Source of the DNA: Bog-793 sp963761425
Lineage (GTDB): Bacteria > Actinomycetota > Acidimicrobiia > Acidimicrobiales > Bog-793
NCBI GenBank assembly: GCA_963761425.1
Contig: CAVXGQ010000004.1
Location: forward strand, 434,001 to 498,000
Direction of reading: 5' to 3'
Length of the DNA: 64,000 nt
Made by a program: the position numbers and the translations under genes. The notes under the pieces are model-generated. The model did not search any database. It was not told where the DNA came from and was given only the letters and a program-made list of their open reading frames with translations. Of this stretch, positions 27,503 to 35,754 are shown in pieces (positions within the stretch are counted from its first letter, which is position 1; every line of letters starts with the position of its first letter).

Positions 27503-27862
27503 ATGAGCGCCGACCAGCCCACTGAGGCCAGGAATGCCTATCGCAAGACGGTGGACCAGGCCCAGAAGGCTTACAACGAGGTGCTAGCCCCGGCCAAAAA
27601 GGCCTACGACGAGGCGCTGGACCTGGCCGAGAAGGCCTACGAGGAGGCGATGGCCCCGGCCAAAAAGGCCTACGAGGAGGTGATGGCCTCGGCCAGCAAG
27701 GCCTACGAGGAGGCGATGGCCCCGGCCCAGAAGGCCTACGACAAGGCGGGGTCCGCGGCCGAGAAGACCTACGACGAGGCGATGGCTCCACGCGCAAGGC
27801 CTACCGTGGTCCCGTTCCGACCGTCGCGCCGAACCGAACCTCGCCATCCCACCCTTTCCTGA
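27503..27862 (+). CDS. 11-residue repeat coiled-coil protein
   Basis: The product is 119 aa. Residues 18-95 are seven tandem units of 11 residues with the consensus APAKKAYEEAM (variants QAQKAYNEVLA, LAEKAYEEAMA, SASKAYEEAMA). The result is a regular amphipathic helix with Tyr at a fixed place. The ATG has GAAGAGAAG upstream. A further unit (QAQKAYEKAKRR) occurs just upstream, in another frame that stops at the ATGA overlap, so the array may have been longer. Phasin-like or surface-binding helices have such 11-mers. The function is unknown. Confidence 0.6.
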   Translation: MSADQPTEARNAYRKTVDQAQKAYNEVLAPAKKAYDEALDLAEKAYEEAMAPAKKAYEEVMASASKAYEEAMAPAQKAYDKAGSAAEKTYDEAMAPRARPTVVPFRPSRRTEPRHPTLS

Positions 27863-28015
27863 CAGGCCGCACCGACGGCGGGGTTTCCGGGCTGAACGGC
27901 GGCTCCAGGCCGGCCACGTCGATACCCGAAGAGCCGCGTCTTTCGAGCGGAGCCGAGACGAGCCGGTGGGAGCGGCAGGGCCGGCGGGTACCCTTGAACA
28001 CGAGGAGGCCGCACA

Positions 28016-28435
28016 ATGGCCACGCTCGTACTTCCGTTCGACAGCTACCACCCCCATGGGGGCTCCCACCGAGAGGACCCCCAGTGGCAAGCCGGCTACC
28101 GGGCAGGACGTCACGAGAGATGGCTGCTCGCGGGTGCCGGCGGAGGGCTGATCGGCCTCCTAATCGGCCACCGCCATCACCTGATCGTGTGGGCAAGTCT
28201 CGTGGCACTCATTGTCACCGGTGTCATCGTGGACCTCTGGCCCTTCGTGGCGGGGCGTTGGTCGCCGAAGCCGAGGCCTACTACACCCTGGCCGGGGATA
28301 GGTCCGAGGTCGGGGCGGGTCCAACCTACGATCGATGGCCTCCACCGTCACGAGGTCGGCATTGCCAACGAAAGCCGTTCCGGCGGCGAGTGCCGCGGCC
28401 CAGTCCGGGGGCGGGCAGCTCCGGTGGGAGCGTAG
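28016..28435 (+). CDS. Small membrane protein, hypothetical
   Basis: The product is up to 139 aa. After a polar N-terminus (WQAGYRAGRHERW), two membrane helices lie at residues 37-75 (LAGAGGGLIGLLIG, LIVWASLVALIVTGVIV). The remaining 60 residues are Pro/Arg-rich and look unstructured. The ATG has GAGGAGG upstream. It ends 4 bases before the radical SAM gene, so the two are probably co-transcribed. No family is recognised. Confidence 0.5.
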   Translation: MATLVLPFDSYHPHGGSHREDPQWQAGYRAGRHERWLLAGAGGGLIGLLIGHRHHLIVWASLVALIVTGVIVDLWPFVAGRWSPKPRPTTPWPGIGPRSGRVQPTIDGLHRHEVGIANESRSGGECRGPVRGRAAPVGA

Positions 28436-28439
28436 AACC

Positions 28440-30041
28440 ATGGGGCTTCGGATCCGTCTTGTCGAGCCTCGTCCGGCCGGCCACAACGTCTACGACCGTG
28501 CCCTCTTGCCCCGCCTCGGTCTCCCGCTCATGGCCAAGATGCTTGCCGAATCGGGCCACGACGTCCGCATCTACTGCGAGATACTCGCACCGGTCGACCT
28601 CGACGACCTTCTCGGCGCCGACCTCGTCGGGATCTCCTCAACGACCGCCACCGCGCCGGCCGCCTACCGCCTCGCCGACCTTCTCGGCATCGCCGGGGTG
28701 CCTGTCGTCCTCGGCGGCCCGCACGTGAGCTTTTGCGCCGACGAGGCGCTCGGCCACGCCCACTACGTCGTGCGGGGCGAGGGCGAGCAGACCATCGGTG
28801 AGCTCGCCGCCTGCTTCGAGGAGGGATGGCCGCTCGAGGAGGTGCGGGGGCTCTCCTTCCGGGCTGGCGACGGGGAGTCCCATCACAACCCCGCCCGGCC
28901 ACGCTGCACCCAGGAGGAGTTCGAGCGGCTGCCGATCCCCGACTTGAGCCTCATCGAGGGCCATCGCCGGATGACCACGAAGCCGCTCATGACCCAGTGG
29001 GGCTGTCCCTTCGACTGCGAGTTCTGCTCGGTGATCGCGATGTTCTCCCGGGCCGTCCGCCACCGGCGCACCGACCAGGTCCTCGCCGAGCTCGAGGGCC
29101 TCGGCGCCGGGGGGGTCTTCTTCTATGACGACAACTTCGTCGTCAACAAGGCCCGCACGACCGAGCTGCTGCGCGCCATGGTTGCTTCGGATCTCACACC
29201 GACCTGGTCCGCGCAGGTCCACGCCGATACCGCCTTGCGCTCACTCTCTCGCCCGGAGGTCGACCATGAGTTCCTCACCCTCATGCGCCAGTCGGGCTGC
29301 CAGATGGTGATGATCGGCATCGAGGCGATCACCGACGAGGGGCTCGCGCAGATCGGCAAGCGCCAGAGCGTCGCTGGGGTCGAGCAGTCGGTCGGCGCCT
29401 TCCACGACCACGACATCGCGGTACACGGCATGTTCGTCGCCGGGCTCGACACCGACACCGCCGCCAGCGCCACGGCGACCGCCGATTTCGCCCGCCGGCT
29501 CGGCATCGAGACCTTCCAGCTGATGGTCGAGACCCCGGCTCCGGGGACGAGGCTGTGGGACCGGATCGCCGCCGAGGGCCGCCTGCTGAGCGACGACTGG
29601 TCGCTCTTCGACGGGCAGTATGTCGTCACGGCCCCGGCCCAGATGACCGCCCTCGAGCTCCAGCTCGGTGTCCTCGAGGCGATGCGCCGCTTCTACTCCT
29701 GGCCGACCATCCTCGCCTCCGGGGTCGCGAGCGCCCTCGGCCACCTCCCGGACCTGACCTCGGCCGCCCGCCCGGCCCTCCTCCGCCGGCTCCCGACGAT
29801 CGCCCGCCTTGCCTGGGCACGGCGTTGGGAGGACATCGAACCCCTGCTCGACGCGGCCCTCCCGGCGCGAGTGCGGGCACGGGTCGGCGCCGCGCTCTGG
29901 CTCCCAGCCGCCCGCTTCTGCGCCCGCCGCCAGCTCGCCGCCTGGTGCGAGCAGGACCGTTCGCGTGCGCACCTCGAGTTCCTCGCCTCGCTAGGCACGT
30001 CGACCGCAAGCTCGGGAGCGCTGGCCGTAGCGGCCCGATAG
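28440..30041 (+). CDS. B12-binding-domain radical SAM protein
   Basis: The product is 533 aa. The N-terminal B12-binding-like Rossmann domain (about 1-150: VEPRPAGHNVYDR, LLGADLVGISSTTAT, PVVLGGPHVS, VVRGEGEQTI) is followed by a radical SAM core. The [4Fe-4S] site is CPFDCEFC (CxxxCxxC) and GGVFFYDDNF, GIEAITDEGL, HGMFVAGLDTDT are typical later blocks. The last 130 residues are helical. Relatives include BchE- and hopanoid-type enzymes acting on hydrophobic substrates. The substrate is unknown. The ATG at 28440 has GGGAG upstream. Confidence 0.85.
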   Translation: MGLRIRLVEPRPAGHNVYDRALLPRLGLPLMAKMLAESGHDVRIYCEILAPVDLDDLLGADLVGISSTTATAPAAYRLADLLGIAGVPVVLGGPHVSFCADEALGHAHYVVRGEGEQTIGELAACFEEGWPLEEVRGLSFRAGDGESHHNPARPRCTQEEFERLPIPDLSLIEGHRRMTTKPLMTQWGCPFDCEFCSVIAMFSRAVRHRRTDQVLAELEGLGAGGVFFYDDNFVVNKARTTELLRAMVASDLTPTWSAQVHADTALRSLSRPEVDHEFLTLMRQSGCQMVMIGIEAITDEGLAQIGKRQSVAGVEQSVGAFHDHDIAVHGMFVAGLDTDTAASATATADFARRLGIETFQLMVETPAPGTRLWDRIAAEGRLLSDDWSLFDGQYVVTAPAQMTALELQLGVLEAMRRFYSWPTILASGVASALGHLPDLTSAARPALLRRLPTIARLAWARRWEDIEPLLDAALPARVRARVGAALWLPAARFCARRQLAAWCEQDRSRAHLEFLASLGTSTASSGALAVAAR

Positions 30042-30154
30042 CCCTCGAGCTGGCCTGTGCAGGCCGAGCCCCCACGCTGGCGGCGCTCTGGGGCACTACA
30101 GCGTGAGCGCCTTGGCCGCTCGAGCACGTCTTCCCCTCCTGCCCGGTCCGGTGC

Positions 30155-30364
30155 CCTCTGCCGAGGCTCGCTGGCGTGAAGCTTTCGGAGATCGTCGAGG
30201 CGACCGGGCTCTCGAAGTCCTACGCCAGCCAGGTGAGGGCCGGGAAGTTCACACCGCACATGTCGACTTGGGCGGCGCTAACTCGGCTCGTTGAGATCGA
30301 TCCCCAAGCGGTCGGGGATGGACGCGAACAGATCGGCACTCCGAAAGCCGGTCCGCCTCGGTAG
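30155..30364 (+). pseudogene. HTH fragment, copy 2
   Basis: The frame reads LPRLAGVKLSEIVEATGLSK, SYASQVRAGKFTPHMSTWAA, closely matching the HTH at 27190-27320. Homology extends a few codons before the GTG at 30176, so the GTG is probably internal and this is the tail of a broken gene. The two copies flank the repeat protein, the membrane protein and the radical SAM gene in the same orientation. Confidence 0.5.
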
Positions 30365-30804
30365 GGGCCCGCGCCAGATCGACAGATCGGGTGCTCGGGC
30401 AGTGCCCCATAATGCGCGGCGAGTTCTGCGTTCAGAGCGTCACAGAACGCCGGATCGGTGCGGGTTACTCAAGGCGAGTCGGTCGAGTTCTTGACTCGGA
30501 TGGATTGGCCTTGCGCTCCGGGCGCGCCACGGGCGCTTGGCGCAACGGACGCGTGGCTTGGCCGCGCATAACGCCGAATCGGGCGCAGTGCGCACCCGAG
30601 TGGTCGACTTGACCCTCGCCGTTCGATTTCAACGGTGCGATGTCAATCCGAGCGCAGCGCTTCGGTTGGCGACTTCATAAACGCGCCCCACTGTCTGGTG
30701 TGTCATGCAACGCGAGCGCGTTGGTGGCGCGTGGGGTGAATGCCGACTCGCTGTCGAAGTGAGGACCGACTAGCCGCACCCGAGCATTGTGTCAGGGCGT
30801 CTCG
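30365..30804. repeat. Spacer with a dispersed GC-rich repeat (30497-30583)
   Basis: The 440-base spacer holds no supported gene. Inside it, GGATTGGCC...GGGCGCGCCACGGGCGC matches the 17.9-kb copy, and GCGTGGCTTGGCCGCGCATA followed by GAATCGGGCGC matches the 15.3-kb copy. Confidence 0.6.
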
Positions 30805-31155
30805 CTACAGCGCGGCGTCAGCTCGCTGACGACTCCACCAGCCCTGGATGTGTTGTTCGGCGGTGCCACTCACGCGCGTCCCGTCTATCGCTGCCACCTT
30901 CGCCTTGTCGACCAGATCGAGTGCAGCGTCGAGCCGCTGGAACGTCTCTTCCTTGGAGGCGGCGGGCGGGACTGTGACTACGAGCAGAACCTTGCCAGGT
31001 TCCTCCCGAGCCTCTGCGGGGATTTCTCTGGCTCGGGCAAGCGGGAGAAACTCTTTGATCCACGGGCCGGGCGGTTCGCTAAGGGGGATTCTGGCCACCA
31101 TGCCATCATGTCCCTGCACGATGCTGATGTCGTCGTAAGGGTCCACCGTCGCCAT
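30805..31155 (-). CDS. Uncharacterised small protein
   Basis: The product is 116 aa, soluble, with an alpha/beta look: KVLLVVTVPPAASKEETFQR, LDAALDLVDKAKVAAIDGT. Position VVTVPP followed by a helix suggests a ferredoxin-like fold. The ATG at 31155 has AAGGAG upstream. It is divergent from the sigma factor gene across 270 bases. No family is recognised. Confidence 0.55.
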   Translation of the reverse strand: MATVDPYDDISIVQGHDGMVARIPLSEPPGPWIKEFLPLARAREIPAEAREEPGKVLLVVTVPPAASKEETFQRLDAALDLVDKAKVAAIDGTRVSGTAEQHIQGWWSRQRADAAL

Positions 31156-31424
31156 CGCGACCGCTCCTTTCGCTGACCAATGTTGACGCTATTCGCGCCA
31201 CTGAAGAGCGCCGACCGCAACCCTGGCATGCCGAGGTCTGCCGGATTCATCGCGCGTGAACGGCGGTAAACTCGGTCTTGTCGACCGGGGACGATGGAGG
31301 AGGCTGGCGGTTTCTGCGGGTCGGCCTCCGTAACTCGCCGAGCTTCGGCGGTTGGCTCTTTGCGCCGGTTGTTTCATCCGCTCGCATCTCGCGAACGAGA
31401 GATCGCACTGAAAGCGGAAGAACC

Positions 31425-32363
31425 GTGGCAAACGTGCGTGTCGAGCGCGACGAGAAGGACCTCGTCCGGCTCTACCTGACCGACATCGGCCGGTACCCGC
31501 TCCTGACAAAAGATGACGAAGCGCGCCTGGCCCGGGCAATCGAAGCGCGATCTCAGGCCGGACAGGACCTTGTGGCGACGGAGACGACACTTACCGCGGC
31601 GCGTCGCCGTGAGCTCAAGAGAATCATTCAGCGCGGGGACGAGGCCCAACGCACCTTCGTCCAGTCGAACCTCCGCCTTGTGGTGTCGTTCGCGAAGAAG
31701 TACCAGGGGTCGGGCCTGCCGCTCCTCGACCTGATCCAGGAGGGCAACCTCGGCCTCATCCACGCCGTCAAGAAGTTTGACTGGCGGAAGGGCTTCAAGT
31801 TCTCGACGTACGCGACGTGGTGGATCCGCCAGGCGATCACCCGCGGCATCGCCACCACCGGGCGCACGATCCGGTTGCCGGTCCATGCCGGCGACCTCGT
31901 GATGCTCGTGCAGAAGGCACAAGGACAACTCCAGGCAAAGCTCGGCCGTTCCGCGACGCTCGTAGAGCTCGGGATCGAGGTGGGACTGACCGAGGAGAAA
32001 CTTGCAGAGGTTCTCCGCTACCCGGTTGAGCCCTTGTCGCTGTCGGAGCCACTTCGTGAGGATGGGGAGGCAGAACTCGGTGACGTTGTTGAAGACCGCT
32101 TGGCAGAGTCGCCATTTGAAGCCGCCGCGATGGCCCTCCTCCCGGGTGAGATCGGGCACCTTCTCGCCCCGCTCGACGGGCGCGAGCGGGAGATCCTCCG
32201 GCTGCGATTTGGTCTCGACCGCGGAGAGCCACAAACGCTCGAAGAGATCGGGAAGCACTTCAATCTCACCCGCGAACGGATCCGACAGATCGAGGCTCGC
32301 GCGATGGCCAAACTTCGTCATCCCACAAGCGACACTGGCGCACGCGATCTGCTTAGGCTCTGA
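31425..32363 (+). CDS. RNA polymerase sigma-70 factor, group 2 type
   Basis: The product is 312 aa without region 1.1. Region 1.2 (DLVRLYLTDIGRYPLLTKDDE), regions 2.1-2.4 (NLRLVVSFAKKYQGSGLPLL, EGNLGLIHAVKKFDWRKGFK, FSTYATWWIRQAI), region 3 and region 4.2 (EEIGKHFNLTRERIRQIE) are all intact. It thus resembles a non-essential relative of the housekeeping factor. The GTG at 31425 has GGAAG upstream. Its place inside the island suggests it was acquired and may drive island promoters. Confidence 0.88.
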   Translation: MANVRVERDEKDLVRLYLTDIGRYPLLTKDDEARLARAIEARSQAGQDLVATETTLTAARRRELKRIIQRGDEAQRTFVQSNLRLVVSFAKKYQGSGLPLLDLIQEGNLGLIHAVKKFDWRKGFKFSTYATWWIRQAITRGIATTGRTIRLPVHAGDLVMLVQKAQGQLQAKLGRSATLVELGIEVGLTEEKLAEVLRYPVEPLSLSEPLREDGEAELGDVVEDRLAESPFEAAAMALLPGEIGHLLAPLDGREREILRLRFGLDRGEPQTLEEIGKHFNLTRERIRQIEARAMAKLRHPTSDTGARDLLRL

Positions 32364-32390
32364 TCGACCTCGAGCACACCTGCCCTTGAG

Positions 32391-32540
32391 AGACGCCATC
32401 GGCCGAGAACAGACGATCGGTGAAGTGCCTGGAGACCTTGGTCGAAACGAACGTCACCATGGGACCTGGAGAAGGCCACCGGTGACGAAATACGGGCAGA
32501 AGCTCACGGGATGGCGGCAGGACTCCAAGGGCAGTCAGGA
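32391..32540 (+). pseudogene. Remnant of the HTH regulator gene 3' end and its trailing small ORF
   Basis: The start reads AIGREQTIGEV, matching the end of the regulator at 7648-7956 (AIGRERTIGEV). One extra C then shifts the frame. The trailing region keeps ACGGGATGGCGGCAGGACTC, the counterpart of the PTGWWQDSKG ORF at 7538-7651. The orientation is opposite to the 7.6-kb copy, and both copies lie next to tRNA-derived sequence. Confidence 0.65.
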
Positions 32541-32660
32541 CGTTCGGGGGTTCGAGTCTCCTCGCCTCCACCAAGAGAACCCCAGGTCAGAGGCTATTCG
32601 GGAAGCCTGTGGCACCCTCGAAAAATGGCTCGGGCGCGCGACGGGCGCGCGAAATCAACA
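32541..32660 (+). repeat. Degenerate tRNA-Ala 3' fragment plus flank repeat, copy at 32.5 kb
   Basis: Bases 32541-32572 (GGGGGTTCGAGTCTCCTCGC then CTCCACC) are a diverged T-arm and acceptor end. Bases 32573-32658 match the flank behind the intact tRNA-Ala (7302-7388) at most positions, including CTCGGGCGCGCGACGGGCGC. Confidence 0.7.
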
Positions 32661-32715
32661 GCGCGTGAAATCGACTCGAGTTCGGACTGATCGTTGGTTC
32701 TAGCTCTGCGCGCGA

Positions 32716-32800
32716 AACGTGGAAGTCGGCGGTTCGAGTCCGCCCACCTCCACCGAGAGAACCCCAGGTCAGAGGCTATTCGCGATCGCTGTGGCGCCTT
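32716..32800 (+). repeat. tRNA-Ala 3' fragment plus flank repeat, copy at 32.7 kb
   Basis: AACGTGGAAGTCGGCGGTTC through CACCTCCAC (32716-32753) equals the tRNA-Ala 3' end with one mismatch. CCCAGGTCAGAGGCTATTCG follows as in the other copies, then similarity fades after about 32800. Confidence 0.75.
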
Positions 32801-32867
32801 GCAGCTCACTGAGTGGTGGGCAGACGAGGGCTGCTTCTTGTCGGCGAGGATTCCGGCGGATACCGAG

Positions 32868-33632
32868 TCAGCCGCTTGCCGGATGGTCGAGGGTGCGCTT
32901 CGCGCGTGGCCGGATTATGGCGATGAAGTCCGCCCACTCGATTTGGCGGATGACTCGGGCGACCGTGACACCCCAGGCGATCCCGAACAGGAGGCCAAAG
33001 GTGACATCGCTGAACCAGTGCACGCCGAGCACGAGGCGGGTGTCGATCGCGAACAGCGAAGCGACCAGGGCGATCACCCAGGGCCACCAGATTCGGTAGG
33101 TCGCGGCGATGGTGCCGAGAAGGGCGAAGAGCACGGCGGTCACGGCAACGGCGTGGCCGGAGGGGAACGAGTAGCTGGTCTCGTGGATGCCTGGGATTGC
33201 GCCTGGCGCTGGGTAGTCGGCGGTCGGGGGTCGGGGCCGGAGGATGACTTCGCGGATGATCAGCACCTCAAGCTCGCCGCCGAGGTAAGCGACGATGGGA
33301 ACGAGCGCTCGCATGGAACGCAGGGCGAAGGCCAGGATGGCGGTGAGTACCACGCAGATAACGGCCAAGGGGAAGGCGTCGAGGTAGGTGGCGACGACTT
33401 TGGAGACGCCAACGAGCGGGCCGCGGTGGTGGAGGTACCAGCGCCCAACCGTGTCGTCCCAACCCTGGATCGGGCCCCCGCCGTGACGACCAACGACTAC
33501 GAAGCCGAGGACGAGCCCGATCGCAAAAATCCCGATCGCTGCCGTCAGGAGCAGCCCGACAGCTCGCCAGACTCGTTCGGGGCGCGCCTCCGTCTCAGCG
33601 GGGCGGCAGGGGGTTCGTTGTAGATGGGTCAC
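32868..33632 (-). CDS. PAP2-family membrane phosphatase
   Basis: The product is 254 aa with six predicted membrane helices. The acid phosphatase motifs are complete: REVILRPRPP (KxxxxxxRP-like C1), SFPSGH (C2) and TRLVLGVHWFSDV (C3). PAP2 membrane enzymes remove phosphate from lipids such as undecaprenyl pyrophosphate. With an amidase and a transglycosylase next door, recycling of the cell-wall lipid carrier is a reasonable inference. The start is GTG at 33632 with GAGGAG just before it. Confidence 0.88.
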   Translation of the reverse strand: MTHLQRTPCRPAETEARPERVWRAVGLLLTAAIGIFAIGLVLGFVVVGRHGGGPIQGWDDTVGRWYLHHRGPLVGVSKVVATYLDAFPLAVICVVLTAILAFALRSMRALVPIVAYLGGELEVLIIREVILRPRPPTADYPAPGAIPGIHETSYSFPSGHAVAVTAVLFALLGTIAATYRIWWPWVIALVASLFAIDTRLVLGVHWFSDVTFGLLFGIAWGVTVARVIRQIEWADFIAIIRPRAKRTLDHPASG

Positions 33633-33971
33633 AGCTCCTCGTAACAGCTAGGTCAGTCGAACGACACAGTAAGCGAAACCGTGAGGGGTTCGCCGGGCTC
33701 GTCGTTGAGCGGATGACGGGCGATGCGCACGCCGCTTTGGCAGTTACCGGAGCGTTCGAGCTCGTTGTTGCCGAATATCGGTCCAGGGCGGCGCCAGCGT
33801 GACGGGCGAGTCGACAGACGATGTGCGGGACCGATTGCCAATAGTGTGCCGAGGCCGACACGGCGACATACCAGCACTGAGAGTCGCCGGTACCATCGTC
33901 TTTGTGGTGCAGTTGCTCGTTGTACGTAGAAAACGGGCAGGGCTCGTCCCGGGTCACCCCAGGAGTGGGTT
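33633..33971. other. Divergent intergenic region between PAP2 and amidase genes
   Basis: 340 bases, no gene supported. It is expected to hold both promoters. Confidence 0.4.
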
Positions 33972-34961
33972 GTGGACCATCGGTTGAGACCGGCCGTGGT
34001 CTCTCGGCTGGTCTTTGTTGTGGCGGTGGTCTGCTTCTTGGCGGCCGTGCTGGCCCTTGCTCTACCTGCTCTAACTAGGGGGCACGCGCCGGGGACCGCC
34101 CGAGGCGGGTCTGGCAGCACCAACCACACAGGGCGGCCTGCCGTCGGCGTTCCGGTCGACCCAGCTTTGTTCCAGGCCGGGTCGTGCATGCGGTTCGCTC
34201 CCGCCAGTGGTAACCGCCACCAGACGGTCTTTCTCGATGCTGGCCACGGCGGCGTCGACCCAGGCGCGATGGGGGAGACGAAGGCTGGCCGAACCGTTTA
34301 CGAGGACGATTTCGCCCTGCGTGTCGAGCTGGACACGCTGGTGCTCTTGCGATCGGATGGCTTCACGGTGGTGGTGTCGCGGACCGCCGACTCGCTCGTC
34401 GCCCGCCTTGGGCCCGAAGACTTCTCCGGCGGGGTCCTCACTCCGCAAGGCGTGCACGAAGATGTGGCGGCGAGGGACCGGTGCGCCAACCTGGCGCATG
34501 CTGCGGTACTGGTCGGGATCTACTTCAACGCGGGCGGCAGTCCGCAGAATGCTGGCTGCGTCACTTCGTATGACCGTGCGCGCACGTTCTGGCGAAAGAA
34601 CTTCCGCCTGGCCCGCCTGGCCCAAAGCGATGTCCTTTCCGCTCTCAACTCCCACGGCTGGGGAGTGCCAAACGACGGCGTGATGCCAGATGTCGGCTTG
34701 GGTGCGCCGGCACTCGATGACGCTGCTCAGGACTACGGGCATCTCCTACTGTTGGGACCGGCCGAGCCTGGATGGTTCTCAACCCCAAGCGACATGCCCG
34801 GGGTCCTCATCGAGCCACTCTTTATTACCGACCCCTTCGAGGCCTCGATCGGTGTCAGTGCCACCGGCCAACAGGCCATGGCAAGTGGGATCGCGCTCGC
34901 CGTCGAGAAGTTCGTCGGTCCGGGCGCTGCCAACCCTGCCGCGCCGAGACACGTTGAATGA
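33972..34961 (+). CDS. N-acetylmuramoyl-L-alanine amidase (Amidase_3 fold), atypical zinc site
   Basis: The product is 329 aa. An N-terminal membrane/signal helix (LVFVVAVVCFLAAVLALALP) is followed by the Amidase_3 fold. TVFLDAGHGGVDPGA has the first zinc His, EDDFALRVEL the zinc Glu and GVLIEPLFITDP the catalytic Glu. The third ligand motif, normally SIHANA, reads GIYFNAG, so the histidine is absent. The enzyme would cut stem peptides from peptidoglycan outside the membrane if active. The GTG start has AGGAG upstream. Its stop overlaps the next start (ATGA). Confidence 0.8.
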   Translation: MDHRLRPAVVSRLVFVVAVVCFLAAVLALALPALTRGHAPGTARGGSGSTNHTGRPAVGVPVDPALFQAGSCMRFAPASGNRHQTVFLDAGHGGVDPGAMGETKAGRTVYEDDFALRVELDTLVLLRSDGFTVVVSRTADSLVARLGPEDFSGGVLTPQGVHEDVAARDRCANLAHAAVLVGIYFNAGGSPQNAGCVTSYDRARTFWRKNFRLARLAQSDVLSALNSHGWGVPNDGVMPDVGLGAPALDDAAQDYGHLLLLGPAEPGWFSTPSDMPGVLIEPLFITDPFEASIGVSATGQQAMASGIALAVEKFVGPGAANPAAPRHVE

Positions 34962-35683
34962 GCCGTTCACCGCGGACAGCAAAAGCGCGCCTGCTGCGGC
35001 TTGTCCTCGCTGTGGTTGTCTTGGTTGTAGCCGTAGCGCTCGCTGGGCTCGGATACGAGCTCACTCTGCCGGGCGTGGGGAACGCTGAGGCCCGCGTAGC
35101 CGCCATCGTGCGTGCCCACCATGGGGTAATCGGGCCCTTGCCTGTGCCGGCCAAGCTCGGAGCGGCAGTGGTCGCGGTCGAGGACGAGCACTTCTACTCG
35201 AACGTCTTCCTAAACGTGTTCGACGGCGCGGCGCGTGCGGCGCTGGCGAGCCTGCACACGAGCGCCGACCCGGGTGGGAGCACCATCGCCCAGCAGTTGG
35301 CCAAGCAGCTCTACCCCATGTCGAGCGGGTTCGGCGCCATCCTGGAGCAGATCGGCCTCGGGGTGAAGCTCGCACTGAGCTACTCGAAGCCCGAGATCCT
35401 GAGTATGTATCTCAACGCTGTCTATTACGGCAACGGCTACTGGGGCGATGTGGCAGCTGCCAGGGGTTACTTCGGTGTCAACCCGGACAAACTCACCTGG
35501 GCGGAAGCGGCCATGCTCGCAGGCTTGCCCCAAGCTCCCTCCGCATATGACCCCGTCGTACACTTCACGCTCGCCAAGCTGCGCCAGCATCACGTCCTTG
35601 ACCAATTGGTCGTCAACCATCTTCTGACCGAAGCACAGGCCGACGCTGCCTACCGGGCCCCCCTACCACTGCGGCACCATTGA
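34958..35683 (+). CDS. Monofunctional peptidoglycan transglycosylase (GT51)
   Basis: The product is 241 aa. One N-terminal membrane anchor (LVLAVVVLVVAVALAGLGYE) is followed by a GT51 domain: VAVEDEHFYSN with the catalytic Glu, GGSTIAQQLAKQLYP, KPEILSMYLNAVYYGNGYWG and EAAMLAGLPQAPSAYDP. There is no transpeptidase domain. It polymerises lipid II into glycan strands. It is translationally coupled to the amidase gene, which makes a small cell-wall operon. Confidence 0.9.
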   Translation: MSRSPRTAKARLLRLVLAVVVLVVAVALAGLGYELTLPGVGNAEARVAAIVRAHHGVIGPLPVPAKLGAAVVAVEDEHFYSNVFLNVFDGAARAALASLHTSADPGGSTIAQQLAKQLYPMSSGFGAILEQIGLGVKLALSYSKPEILSMYLNAVYYGNGYWGDVAAARGYFGVNPDKLTWAEAAMLAGLPQAPSAYDPVVHFTLAKLRQHHVLDQLVVNHLLTEAQADAAYRAPLPLRHH

Positions 35684-35754
35684 CGCTGATGCCAGTCGGC
35701 CAATCTAGAGCGTTGGGCCCAATTTTGGTCATGAGTCCTTGTCCGTCTTGCATC

